64,000 nucleotides of DNA from JBGPQJ01 sp963829485 (GTDB lineage: Bacteria > Chloroflexota > Anaerolineae > Anaerolineales > Villigracilaceae), in contig CAWHIK010000007.1 of assembly GCA_963829485.1 (NCBI GenBank), positions 310,001 to 374,000 of the forward strand. Direction: 5' to 3'. Position numbers and translations under genes: made by a program. Shown here in pieces: positions 15,241 to 23,275 of this stretch; position 1 is the stretch's first letter; every line of letters starts with the position of its first letter. The notes beneath the pieces are model-generated. The model was given only the letters and a program-made list of their open reading frames with translations. It ran no database searches and was not told the origin of the DNA.

Positions 15241-15260
15241 GTAACTGGTCACCCAGGCTG
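15230..15260. other. Junction between phage and bacterial sequence
   Basis: To the left, + strand portal coding ends abruptly near 15,240. To the right, minus-strand coding of a zinc-ribbon protein ends abruptly at the same point. Base composition changes from very G+C-rich to moderate. No direct repeat or tRNA gene marks an attachment site here. A chimeric join or a deletion endpoint is the best reading. Confidence 0.7.
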
Positions 15261-16437
15261 GGACAAGGATCAATTTGAACGATTCAACGGACATACGCGA
15301 AGAGGACGGCCTGTAATTTTCGACAGTGCCTTGCGTGTCGAGCAGGATCTCCGCCTCGCGCTTCACCCGGTCGTAGACTTTTTTCCGCGCATCCAGCGAG
15401 GCATCGGACATGGAAATTTCATAGACTTCAGCCGGCCAATCGGAGAGGAAGCGCGGGTCGTAGGGCACGGCCTCCGCGAGGTTGAATCCATCCAGGGCAT
15501 TGCTCAACAGGCTGCCGAGTTTGCGCGTCCCCGCCACCGGCACATCCGGGACGACCACCGGGTGCGAGTCGGAAATGGTCTTGATCACCACCTTGCGGCT
15601 GCCTCGTCCTTCGCTGACCGCGATCTGCGCGGTGTAGGGAATCTCGCCGCCCAAGTCGAACGACCAGACCGGCAGGTAGATACCCTTCGGCATCTGTACC
15701 TTGCCATCCGGCTTAACCTTCTTTTTCTTCGCCCAATCCACCAGGTAGTGGGCGGCGTTCTTCTGCGGAAATGAGAACGGAATGACACCATCCGGCTCAA
15801 CCAGTTCACGCGATTCATCCACTGAAACGACATGCGGGGAATCACAGTAGGAGCAGGTAATTGAGATGACCTCCGGCGCGAGCAGGAAAGACGCCCCGCA
15901 CCCGTGACACTGGAAGGAATGCATGGCAACCGGCTTGCGGTGTCCCTGCGCGGTGGCCATCGCCAAAAGGAAGTCGCGCTGCGCCGGCTCATTCGAGTCG
16001 TACTGGTCGGCTAATGTTTCATTGCGGGAACAGTGCTCGCAGTAAAGGGAATTCCCATCGGGGGCAAAGATCATGCGCGCGCCGCAGTTGGGGCAGGCGA
16101 AGCGGTCGGCGTTGGATGACTGCACGCCAGCATCCTGTACCGGAAGGCGGTCGGCATCCACGATCTCATCGGGCTTGAGCTTGCCATCGAGAATCATCAG
16201 CGCGCGGCGCGCCTGGGCGTTGTTGCGGTCCCAGGCCAGGACGGTCTCGAGCAGTTTTCGTTTTTCGACCGGGTCTGTCGTAATCTCACTCAGTAAAAAG
16301 CTGGCCTTGGCGCGTGTCTCTTCGTCGTCCACCACGTCCAGCGCGCGCTCGAGGTAGCGGCGGGCGAGGTCGTATTCCTTCGCCTTGTAGTGATAAACCG
16401 CTGTCTTGACCAGTTCGTTATCGAAATCGGAGGGCAT
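15240..16437 (-). CDS. TPR/zinc-ribbon protein, C-terminus cut by the junction
   Basis: About 399 residues survive. Residues 1-85 form helical TPR-like repeats (AKEYDLARRYLERALDVVDD). Two zinc ribbons follow: CPNCG with CEHCS near residues 114-137, and CHGCG with CSYCD near 177-200. The rest is a beta-rich domain that includes KGIYLPVWSFDLGGE and finishes with LVPAWVTSY, a form usually followed by a few dozen more residues. The original stop is lost at the phage junction. It lies 11 bases after folP and probably shares its transcript. Its function is not known. Confidence 0.7.
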
Positions 16438-16448
16438 GGGTGTTCTAT

Positions 16449-17354
16449 CTACTTTCCCTTTGGTTGGCGCACAATGGCATCCGTCATGCGGGCCACGCGC
16501 ACCATCATCTCGACATCGTGCACGCGGACGATGTCCGCGCCGCGGGTGATGCCTACGGCCACAGCGGCAGCCGTCCCTTCCACGCGCTGATCGGGTGGCA
16601 GGTCGAGGGTATACCCAATGAAGGATTTTCGCGACGGCCCGAGCAGGACCGGGAAACCGAGGCTGCGGATCTCGTCGAGGCGGTTGATCAACTCGAGGTT
16701 CTGTTCAACGGTCTTGCCGAAACCGATGCCGGGGTCGAGGAGGATACGTTCGTCGGGAATGCCGGCGGCGCGCGCGATGGCAACACTTTCCATTAATTCG
16801 CGTTTGACATCTTCCAGAAGATTCGCATACTCCATGCCGACATAGCGCCCGCCAAGCCGCGCCTGGACATCGGCATTGCCAGGTTTGCTCCGGTTGTGCA
16901 TCAGGATGGCCGGCGCTTTGTAGCGGGAGGTCACTGCGGCGAGGTCGGGGTCGGCGCGCAATCCCCACACATCGTTGACAAGGTCCGCGCCGGCCTTGAG
17001 GGCGGCTTCCGCAACGGATGCTTTGTACGTATCAATGGAGATGAGCGCATCGGACTCGCGGCGCAGCGCTTCGATGACCGGCACCACGCGCGCCAGTTCC
17101 TCGTCCGCGCCGACCTGCTGCGCGCCGGGGCGTGTGGATTCACCGCCCACGTCGAGGATGTCGACTCCTGCCGCAAGAAAACGGCGAGCCTGCTCCAGAG
17201 CGCGGGGCAGGCTTTCATCGGCTTCCACAGCGAGCAGCCCGTCGCCGGAAAAGCTGTCGGGGGTGACATTCAGGATGCCCATCACATAGGTGCGGGTGCC
17301 CCAGTCCAGCCGGCGGGTGCGGAGGGTCAGCGCAGAAGGCATGGAATCAGGCAA
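16449..17354 (-). CDS. folP: Dihydropteroate synthase
   Basis: A 301-residue enzyme that joins para-aminobenzoate to the pterin pyrophosphate in folate synthesis, in the cytoplasm. The two signature blocks are present: MGILNVTPDSFSGDG (residues 25-39) and VDILDVGGESTRPGA (about 64-78). The later DPGIGFGKT supplies pterin-site residues. Length is slightly above the usual 270-285 because of a short N-terminal extension. The start overlaps the stop of the upstream SpoIIAA-like gene by 8 bases, so they are co-transcribed. The partner folK lies about 3.2 kb upstream, beyond an insertion element. Confidence 0.95.
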   Translation of the reverse strand: MPDSMPSALTLRTRRLDWGTRTYVMGILNVTPDSFSGDGLLAVEADESLPRALEQARRFLAAGVDILDVGGESTRPGAQQVGADEELARVVPVIEALRRESDALISIDTYKASVAEAALKAGADLVNDVWGLRADPDLAAVTSRYKAPAILMHNRSKPGNADVQARLGGRYVGMEYANLLEDVKRELMESVAIARAAGIPDERILLDPGIGFGKTVEQNLELINRLDEIRSLGFPVLLGPSRKSFIGYTLDLPPDQRVEGTAAAVAVGITRGADIVRVHDVEMMVRVARMTDAIVRQPKGK

Positions 17355-17769
17355 GCTGGTCGAGCGGGCGGCCGAGCCAGGTTTCGGCCTCGTCGATGTC
17401 GGTGAAGATCTTGATGGCGGCGCCGGCGGGGCGTTCAGCGCCAGCAGCCACCTTCATGATGACGTCCTTGATCTCCTGGCTGGACACCACTATCGCCGCA
17501 CGAATGTTACGGGTGGCGGGGTCGCTGTCCACCTCGATCGCCATGCGAATCGCCTTTTCGGGGATCTGCTTCACCTGCCGAATGTCGTACAAGTTGCGGG
17601 TCAGGCGGTCTGAGTCGAAAAGATGCTCGAGGGAAAAATCGTGCCAGTGCTTGAGGGTGGCATCGGATAAATCGGTAAAGGTTAACTGCATGCCGCCATC
17701 CGCTCGGCGGACAACGGTATAGCCGATGCCGGGTGCGGGCGACCAGTTGAGGGGTTTGGGTTCGGACAT
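17347..17769 (-). CDS. SpoIIAA/STAS-like protein
   Basis: A 140-residue soluble protein. The second half resembles SpoIIAA-like/STAS proteins (IRAAIVVSSQEIKDVIMKVAAG, then IKIFTDIDEAETWLGRP). The first half is a beta-rich extension. Such proteins are often regulatory or lipid-binding, but here the role is unknown. The start was set at MSEPKPL because AGGAGG lies 6 bases upstream; a longer frame begins at 17,808 without support. It is the first gene of an operon with folP, and the TATAAT box at 17794-17799 is its likely promoter. Confidence 0.7.
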   Translation of the reverse strand: MSEPKPLNWSPAPGIGYTVVRRADGGMQLTFTDLSDATLKHWHDFSLEHLFDSDRLTRNLYDIRQVKQIPEKAIRMAIEVDSDPATRNIRAAIVVSSQEIKDVIMKVAAGAERPAGAAIKIFTDIDEAETWLGRPLDQLA

Positions 17770-19067
17770 GGCAATCCTCCTGAAAGTGAGTTGATTATAA
17801 CCTGACACTCCCCATGCCTAAAGGCAGGGGTTCTTGCTGGTCGCAAGCAACCTTGGCCTGTGTCAAAGACTCTACTCCACCACAAGGGTCGGAGATACAT
17901 GGTCGTCTGGGCCCGGACGCGACCATACGACCCATACCGGGCGCGGGAGCAGATATTGCTCGCCCCGTTCACGTCGCGGTTGATCACAGCGCCGCAGCCA
18001 AGGCATGTATACACCCGCCCTCGCGGCGCACTGTTTGTCACGCAGCCGCAGCAGCTGCATGTTCGGGTGGAGTAGTCCTCCTGGATCTGCTCCACTCTCA
18101 TTCCATACCGGGCTGCTTTATAAGCCAGATACTTTACGAACTTGCCATGCGCCCATTGGCTGATCTTCTGGTTCGCTCTCACCCCCAAGTCAACCTTATC
18201 CTGGATGTCGCGCACATCCCCGACCGCAATGGATTGCACCCTGTTCACTTCGCAGAACTCCACCACCTGGCGGCTGGCTTTGTGCAGGAGGTCTCGCTGC
18301 TGCCGGCAAAACCGTGCACTAGCCCTAGTCTTGCTTCTCAACAGCCTGCGGTGGCGCTTGGAGCCGGGCTTGCATCGATCGATCAGGGCTGTCAGGGAAG
18401 CGTGACGTTTGTTCCGCAGCCGCTTGACCAAGCGCAGCGCGCGCCCGGTGACGACTAGGGATGCTCCACTCTCGATCGTGACCGCCGCGATGTTGATTTC
18501 GCCCAGATCCAAACCCGCTGCCTGGCCGTATTCCCTGAGCGGCGGGTTGCGCTCTCCGGTGTCGATGGTCAAGCACAACTCATAGTGATCGACTCGCCAA
18601 GTCAGCTCGACCCTGTGGAGGTCCGCACCCAGATACTCGATCGGAAGGGGCAGGATGAGCGCAGGCGCACTTTTTCCGTTGGACAGTAACAGCTTGCCAT
18701 CCTCCGTCCGGTGAATGGCCGCTTCTTTCCACACAACCGTCTGGTACTGCTTGGGACGGTATGGATAGCGAGCCTCTGGATCGTTCTGTTTCAGTCGGCG
18801 GGCGGCATCCACATTGGCTTCCAGCTTCTGCGCCATCGCCTGGATGGTCTGGGAGTGCAGAGCGTACTGCCCTTTGAACCGCTTGCCCAGATCCACGGAC
18901 GACAACCATTTTCCTGCCCGGCTTTCAATATGGGCTTGCATCATATCCATCCAACACCGTCCGGCCTCACGGCGCAGACCTTCGCATAGCGCTTCTTGCC
19001 GTCGGTTCAGATTGCGCAGCGGGAGCAGACGTACAAGGCAGGTGGTGTCAGCTGTTCGATAGCCCAT
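17682..19067 (-). CDS. tnpB: TnpB, RNA-guided nuclease of IS200/IS605
   Basis: About 461 residues from the ATG at 19,067. The RuvC-like nuclease is visible: first Asp in GLDLGEINIAAV (about residue 189), a zinc finger CSCCG...CLGCG (about 337-360), and the last Asp in NRDVNGASNI. The usual central Glu position reads VGDVRDI, with no Glu, while QEDYSTRTC before the zinc finger offers one. That matches the subgroup with a rearranged active site. No stop lies inside the element, and the frame runs about 120 bases beyond its right end, into the neighbouring SpoIIAA-like gene in antisense. Its start overlaps tnpA. Confidence 0.85.
   Translation of the reverse strand: MGYRTADTTCLVRLLPLRNLNRRQEALCEGLRREAGRCWMDMMQAHIESRAGKWLSSVDLGKRFKGQYALHSQTIQAMAQKLEANVDAARRLKQNDPEARYPYRPKQYQTVVWKEAAIHRTEDGKLLLSNGKSAPALILPLPIEYLGADLHRVELTWRVDHYELCLTIDTGERNPPLREYGQAAGLDLGEINIAAVTIESGASLVVTGRALRLVKRLRNKRHASLTALIDRCKPGSKRHRRLLRSKTRASARFCRQQRDLLHKASRQVVEFCEVNRVQSIAVGDVRDIQDKVDLGVRANQKISQWAHGKFVKYLAYKAARYGMRVEQIQEDYSTRTCSCCGCVTNSAPRGRVYTCLGCGAVINRDVNGASNICSRARYGSYGRVRAQTTMYLRPLWWSRVFDTGQGCLRPARTPAFRHGECQVIINSLSGGLPCPNPNPSTGRPHPASAIPLSAERMAACS
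17794..17799 (-). promoter_or_regulatory. -10 box of the SpoIIAA-like/folP operon
   Basis: On the minus strand the sequence reads TATAAT, 25 bases before the operon's start codon. The insertion element begins within a few bases upstream, so any -35 element now comes from the element's right end. Confidence 0.5.
17810..17830 (-). repeat. Right-end hairpin of the IS200/IS605 element
   Basis: CCCC and TGCC pair with GGCA and GGGG around a TAAA loop, giving 8 base pairs with one bulged A. This is the classic subterminal palindrome recognised by IS200/IS605 TnpA. In TnpB systems the same end lies in the 3' part of the guide RNA, so the host sequence just beyond it (about 17,780-17,799) would be the guide. 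Confidence 0.65.
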
Positions 19068-19434
19068 ATCCAATGGCCTTCTGGTTCTCGATATTGTGTT
19101 TACTGATCGCCAGAGGAGCGCTCCCGACCATGGCAACGAAGTATGAATTTGTCCATCGTGATGGCAGGCGGGTCCTCAGCCACAAGAATTCCTGGCGCAT
19201 CCAACGATGAAAACCGAACGGTGGGTCTATTTCGCACAGCAGATGGATAGGGTCGGGCATCACTTCCATCTCGATAATGGTCGCTCGAAATTCCCGGGCG
19301 GTCTGGTCGATGATCTCTTTCAGGCGCACATCCACGCCGTTGACTAATACCTTGTGACGATATTTGGAACACCAGACCCGATGATCTTTGCAGGAGTAGA
19401 CAACGTTGTGGTTGGTTTTGAAATCAGAACACAT
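19048..19434 (-). pseudogene. tnpA: IS200-like Y1 transposase TnpA, catalytically dead
   Basis: The frame is open for 128 residues, but key residues are gone. The family motif HVHLL reads PIHLL (PDPIHLLCEI), so the first metal-binding His of the HUH site is lost by one base change. The nucleophile region, normally QYIENQ, reads HNIENQK, so the catalytic Tyr is Asn. About ten residues are missing after FGFHR compared with the usual length. Flanking parts (RQEFLWLRTRLPSRWTNSYFV) are well kept. TnpA normally cuts and rejoins single-stranded element ends; this copy should not. Confidence 0.8.
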
Positions 19435-19508
19435 GTTCTGTATTATGTGACCTGGAGTTATAGAGTGCAAGACCCAGGATCTGGCGCTGCAAGCCGGCGC
19501 TTTCTATC

Positions 19509-19528
19509 CCCTAGCGAAAACGCCAGGG
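19509..19528 (-). repeat. Left-end hairpin of the IS200/IS605 element
   Basis: On the minus strand CCCTGGCG pairs with CGCTAGGG around TTTT, 8 base pairs with one G-T wobble. It lies about 75 bases upstream of tnpA, the normal place of the left-end palindrome. The stretch from here to 19,645 has no gene; it includes a C-rich segment with a weak inverted repeat near 19,570-19,645. Confidence 0.55.
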
Positions 19529-19645
19529 CTTTAAGGCGGGATTTGGTAAAGGAAAACGACCTGCACCGTCTACCCTCACCCCCAATTCCTCCCCGCTCCG
19601 CTCCGCTTCAGGGGACGCGTCTTCCTCAGGGAGATGTGGGTAGGG

Positions 19646-20589
19646 TTAGGTACGGCCCGCCGCGCGCAGGACGTACAGCGCATCGGCAGTGACGAAGGGA
19701 TTCATGCGCCGGGTGCTGATTCCTCCCCAGCTGACCGGTGAATAACTGCTGAATTCAGGGCGGCTCCGGCGCGAATAGTTCTCCTCAGCCGGGAAACCAC
19801 CATCGGGCAGGCGCTTCGATTCGAGCAGGTCGAGCGCGGCCTTGCAGCGCGGGTCGCCGATCAGGCCGGCCTCCGCCATCACCTTCAGCCCGAACAGGAT
19901 GTCGTAGTGCCAGTAGCAGGGATAATGCAGCTTGACGAAGTGCGGGTCCATCACTGCACCGCTGCTCTGGCGTCTGAATAATTCCCGTTTCAGGAAAATG
20001 TCCGCAGCCCGTTCGGCCGCGAACCACACTCGCCGTTCTCCCGATACCTTGGCATACAGCGCCAGCGCCCGCAGCGGGATCAGCGATTCCATGAAGGAGA
20101 TTGTGCCTCGGGATGCTTGTCGCAGTTCCAGCCGCCATCCGGCCACTGCCATTTGATAAGGCGCTCGACCAGTTCCGTGGTGCGCTCGTCCGCAAAGCCC
20201 AGACGCAGGGATGACCAGACGGCGTTGCCCTCCTGCGAGGCGCAGCGGCGAGTCCGGCCATTGATCAGCCGGACATACTTGCGCTATGACCTCGCTCAAC
20301 CAGGCATCGAAGGTCTGGTCCATCATCGGGCGGAGGGACTTGTCCCCGGGCGGGTAACCCAGGTCGGCGAGCAGGGACAGGATCCAGTGTGCGCCAGTCC
20401 ATTTGAAATAGGGCTTGACGGGTCCGTCCATTTGGCCGGCGCCTTGAGACAGGCCGTGTACCAGCTCGGAATCTTTCACTTTCGCAGCCTTCTTCGCGCA
20501 GACGAGTCGGGAGCGTGCCCCTGTACGTTGACCGCCAGCTTCCAGGCAAGCGCAGGTTCAGCCTTGAGGGATTAATCAAGGCGTCCATA
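19646..20589 (-). pseudogene. Terpene-cyclase-fold (squalene/prenyltransferase-like) protein, frameshifted
   Basis: The pieces form an alpha/alpha-barrel protein of about 300 residues. The C-terminal 125 residues are intact (FVKLHYPCYWHYDILFGLKV, AALDLLESKRLPDGGFPAEE). The middle reads correctly only in another frame (ADERTTELVERLIKWQWPDGGW, near 20,150). The upstream part is KPYFKWTGAHWILSLLADLG. QW/DGGW-type repeats are typical of this superfamily, but the catalytic Asp motif of cyclases is not obvious, so function is unknown. At least two shifts (about 20,240 and 20,105) break it. The N-terminal limit is uncertain and overlaps the end of folK. Confidence 0.55.
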
Positions 20590-21055
20590 AAGATTAACTC
20601 CTTTCGCATCAACTTCTTTTAGCAGGTCGCGGACGGTGCGTTTCAGTACGGGATGCACAAGCTCCGGGGCAATGTCATTCAAGGGGACAAGCACAAAGGA
20701 CGCTCGTGCAGCCGCGGGTGCGGGATTACGAGTTCGGCTTGTTCGAAGACGAGGTCGTCATAGAACAGGATGTCCATGTCGATCAGGCGCGGGCCGTTGC
20801 GGAAGGTCTTCTCGCGGCCCAGGTCGGTCTCGAGCTTTTTCAGAAAGACGATCAGCGCAAGAGGTGCTCAGTCGGTTTCGCCGGCAAGTGCCATGTTGAG
20901 GAAGGCGGGCTGGTCGGTGTAGCCCCAAGGTGGGTTCCGTAGCCGGAGGAGAGCGCGGTCACACGGACAGTAGGCGATAAGGCAGCGATGGCACGGCGGA
21001 GGTTCTCCATGCGGTCGCCGAGGTTGGTGCCAAGGGCAAGATAGATAGTATGCAT
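20573..21055 (-). CDS. folK: HPPK (folate pathway pyrophosphokinase), frameshifted
   Basis: This enzyme transfers pyrophosphate from ATP to the hydroxymethyl pterin, one step before FolP. The N-terminus IYLALGTNLGDRMENLRRAI and the diagnostic NGPRLIDMDILFYDD and IPHPRLHERPFVLVPL blocks are present in different frames. After SSGYGT the sequence needs one extra C (plus-strand G in GTGGG, near 20,930) to read PPWGYTDQPAFLNMAL. One TGA also interrupts the frame near 20,870. With these two corrections the protein has the usual 160 residues. Sequencing error is likelier than loss, since folP is intact. Confidence 0.8.
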
Positions 21056-21060
21056 AATTT

Positions 21061-21180
21061 CCACCACAAAGGCTTTTTTACCACCAAGGCAAGCGGCCAC
21101 AAAGGGTCTCTCTGGTTTCTCAAATCTGTGTCCGCCTGCCACACAGACTCCTTCGTGTTCCTTCGTGAGCCTTTGTGGTC
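21061..21180. repeat. Intergenic repeat with inverted ends
   Basis: ACCACAAAGGC (21063-21073) is repeated in inverse as GCCTTTGTGGT (21169-21179). The interior contains further variants such as CCACAAAGGG and CCTTCGTG. This vocabulary (CACAAAGG, CTTCGTG) is typical of short dispersed repeats in bacterial intergenic DNA. No gene is seen; it separates folK from the thiolase gene. Confidence 0.45.
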
Positions 21181-21184
21181 GCTC

Positions 21185-22345
21185 TTACACTCTCTCAATG
21201 ATTGTCGCCGTAGCCATGCCATGACCGATGCACATGGTCTGCAAGCCCCAGCGTAACTTGCGCCGCTGCAGTTCATGGACGAGTCGCGTCATCAGCACCG
21301 CACCCGTCGCGCCGAGCGGATGCCCGCGGGCGATCGCCCCTCCCTGCGGGTTGACCTTTTCCAAGTCCGCGCCGAGTTCCTTTACCCAGGCCAGCACAAC
21401 AGACGCAAAGGCTTCGTTGATCTCGATCATGTCGATATCGTCAAGGCTAAGTCCCGCTTTCTCGAGCACCTTCTTCGTGGCAGGGATGGGACCGTCCAGC
21501 ATCAGTGTCGGGTCCGAGCCAACGACTACACGTGCATCGATGCGGGCAAGGGATTAAGGTTGAGCTTCCCCACCGCGGACGGGGACGCCAGCACAATCGC
21601 CGCCGCGCCATCGCTGATCTGGGATGAATTGCCGGCGGTGACGACCCCGTTCTCGCGGAAGACCGGCTTGAGCGCGGACATCTTCGCGCGGTCCGGCTCA
21701 GTCGCACGCCCTGGTCGTGGATGAACTTTGTGCCGTCGGGCAGGTCGAGCGGAAGGATCTGCGACTCATCCTAGCCGCTTTGGATGGCTTTCGCCGCGCG
21801 GACATGATTTGGTAGGCGAAGTCGTCCAGCTCGTCGCGGGTCAGATTCCATTTTTCCGCCATCATCTCCGCGCTCTCCCCCTGGTGGACGAGTTTATGCC
21901 CGACGTCGGGGAACTCGCGCGGGTAGTCGGCGCCCAGGGACTGGTGGGACATCATCTCGGTGCCGCCGGCAATGACGATGTCCATGTCGCCGGAAAGGAT
22001 TGCTTGCGCGGCGAAATGTACTGCCTGCTGGCTGGACCCGCACATGCGGTTGAGCGACACCCCCGGCACATGGACCGGGAATCCCGCTTTGAGCAGCGCC
22101 AGCCGTGCTAGGTTCGCGCCCTGGTCGCCGATGGGAGTGACCACGCCCCACACCACGTCCTCCACCCGAGGGATCGACTCCCGCCCGCCTCACGGCCTCC
22201 TTCAGGACGAGCGAGGCCAGCTCAACAGGTTGAGGGGATACAACGCGCCGCTCGGGCTTTCCCTGCGCGGGGGTCGGCGGGGACGCCCCACGCCGATGGC
22301 GGTGGTGCGCACTGCGGAAACAATGAAGACATCGGAATCAGTCAT
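21185..22345 (-). CDS. Thiolase (acetyl-CoA acetyltransferase family), frameshifted
   Basis: A thiolase of about 385 residues that cleaves or forms 3-ketoacyl-CoA. The start MTDSDVFIVSAVRTT is intact. The nucleophile Cys is in LNRMCGSSQQAV. The C-terminal blocks INEAFASVVLAW, GGAIARGHPLGATG (catalytic His) and MCIGHGMATATI (second Cys) are all present. The reading frame changes near 22,230, 21,780, 21,700 and 21,550. All active-site residues are conserved, which suggests base errors. Its 5' end faces a + strand low-G+C gene across a divergent promoter region with TATA-like boxes at 22,380-22,410. Degradative versus biosynthetic role cannot be told. Confidence 0.8.
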
Positions 22346-22508
22346 GATGCACATTCTTTTGTTGCTTTTGTGGGTCGGGGTGTCTATAATGGTTACGTAC
22401 GTCACAATCATTATACGGAAAGTGCAGGGAGAATACCAGCAATATATGGTTTTTCACAACTGACAAAGAAACCGTCAGGCCGTTATTTTTACTACGGAAG
22501 GAAAACAA

Positions 22509-23183
22509 ATGAACGTCTGCGAGTTAATCATTAGTTTTCTAATAAATCTTGTGTCAGGAGTTGTAGGTATATTGATAGTGCTCTGGATAGAGAGGCAAAG
22601 GCGCCCCAGCCTGTCAATGGGAGTGGGTGAAGCGCATCAAATTAAGGAGGGTGACATTCTTGATAGACCGGCATCCACTTGGTTACATATTCAAGTTCAT
22701 AACCGAAATGTTCCAAAGTGGTTAGCGTGGGTATATCATGGCGAACCTGCTCTTGCATGTCGCGCATGGATTACTTTTCATAATTTTGACGGTAAGCGTG
22801 TCCCAGATCGGGAGATGGAAGCAAGATGGACAGGCTCTAACGAACCGAAAGTGGAAACCATCACGGTGGAAAAGGGACAAGTTAAAAGACTGGTCGGTGC
22901 AGAAAACGTATTTGATATTCCTCCAGGTGAAAACACTCTTCTTGACGTTGTCATTCGAGACAAATCAAATAATGATTGTTTTGGTTGGAATAATGAGAGT
23001 TACCTATATGAATGGCGACATGCCAGATGGTATCTCGGCGGAAAAGGTCGTTACATCGCTCGTGTTAGGATAAAGACAGGGGGGCAAGAGTATGTGGATG
23101 CTTATCAAATCGTTAATGATGAGGGCTACGATAGGTTCCGGTTAGAGGCACTTGATAAAGAAACTAAGAAAAAGCTATTATAG
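22509..23183 (+). CDS. Membrane-anchored hypothetical protein, low G+C
   Basis: A 224-residue protein with one N-terminal membrane helix (LIISFLINLVSGVVGILIVLW) followed by a basic stop-transfer ERQRR and a soluble, mostly beta domain of about 195 residues rich in Trp and Asn. The domain would face the cytoplasm by the positive-inside rule. No family is recognised. The gene is clearly more A+T-rich than its surroundings and uses A/T-ending codons, which suggests horizontal acquisition. GGAAGG precedes the ATG. No partner genes of the same composition adjoin it. Confidence 0.65.
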   Translation: MNVCELIISFLINLVSGVVGILIVLWIERQRRPSLSMGVGEAHQIKEGDILDRPASTWLHIQVHNRNVPKWLAWVYHGEPALACRAWITFHNFDGKRVPDREMEARWTGSNEPKVETITVEKGQVKRLVGAENVFDIPPGENTLLDVVIRDKSNNDCFGWNNESYLYEWRHARWYLGGKGRYIARVRIKTGGQEYVDAYQIVNDEGYDRFRLEALDKETKKKLL

Positions 23184-23275
23184 AAAATCGACTGACTGCA
23201 GCCCTTTACGGGATGCTTTACGGGAAGTCCTGCAAGTTCAAACCATTAGCCACCCCAGAGGGAGGGGAGAGAAAT

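Larger units (their letters stand above)
17800..19535 (-). mobile_element. IS200/IS605-family insertion sequence
   Basis: An element of about 1.7 kb with a tnpA-like and a tnpB gene in the same direction, the layout of the IS605 group. Its ends carry hairpins instead of inverted repeats, as expected for this peel-and-paste family: right-end stem at 17810-17830 and left-end stem at 19509-19528. The exact boundaries are estimated; they lie a few bases beyond each hairpin. TnpA appears catalytically dead, so the copy probably cannot move without help. It is inserted directly upstream of the folP operon promoter. Confidence 0.75.

Noticed and set aside
15230..15260. Prophage attachment site at the junction
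   Set aside because: No integrase, tRNA or direct repeat lies here, and a portal gene is cut in the middle.
15240..15774. C-terminal half of the portal frame
   Set aside because: It is antisense to the zinc-ribbon gene; the open frame after the junction is chance.
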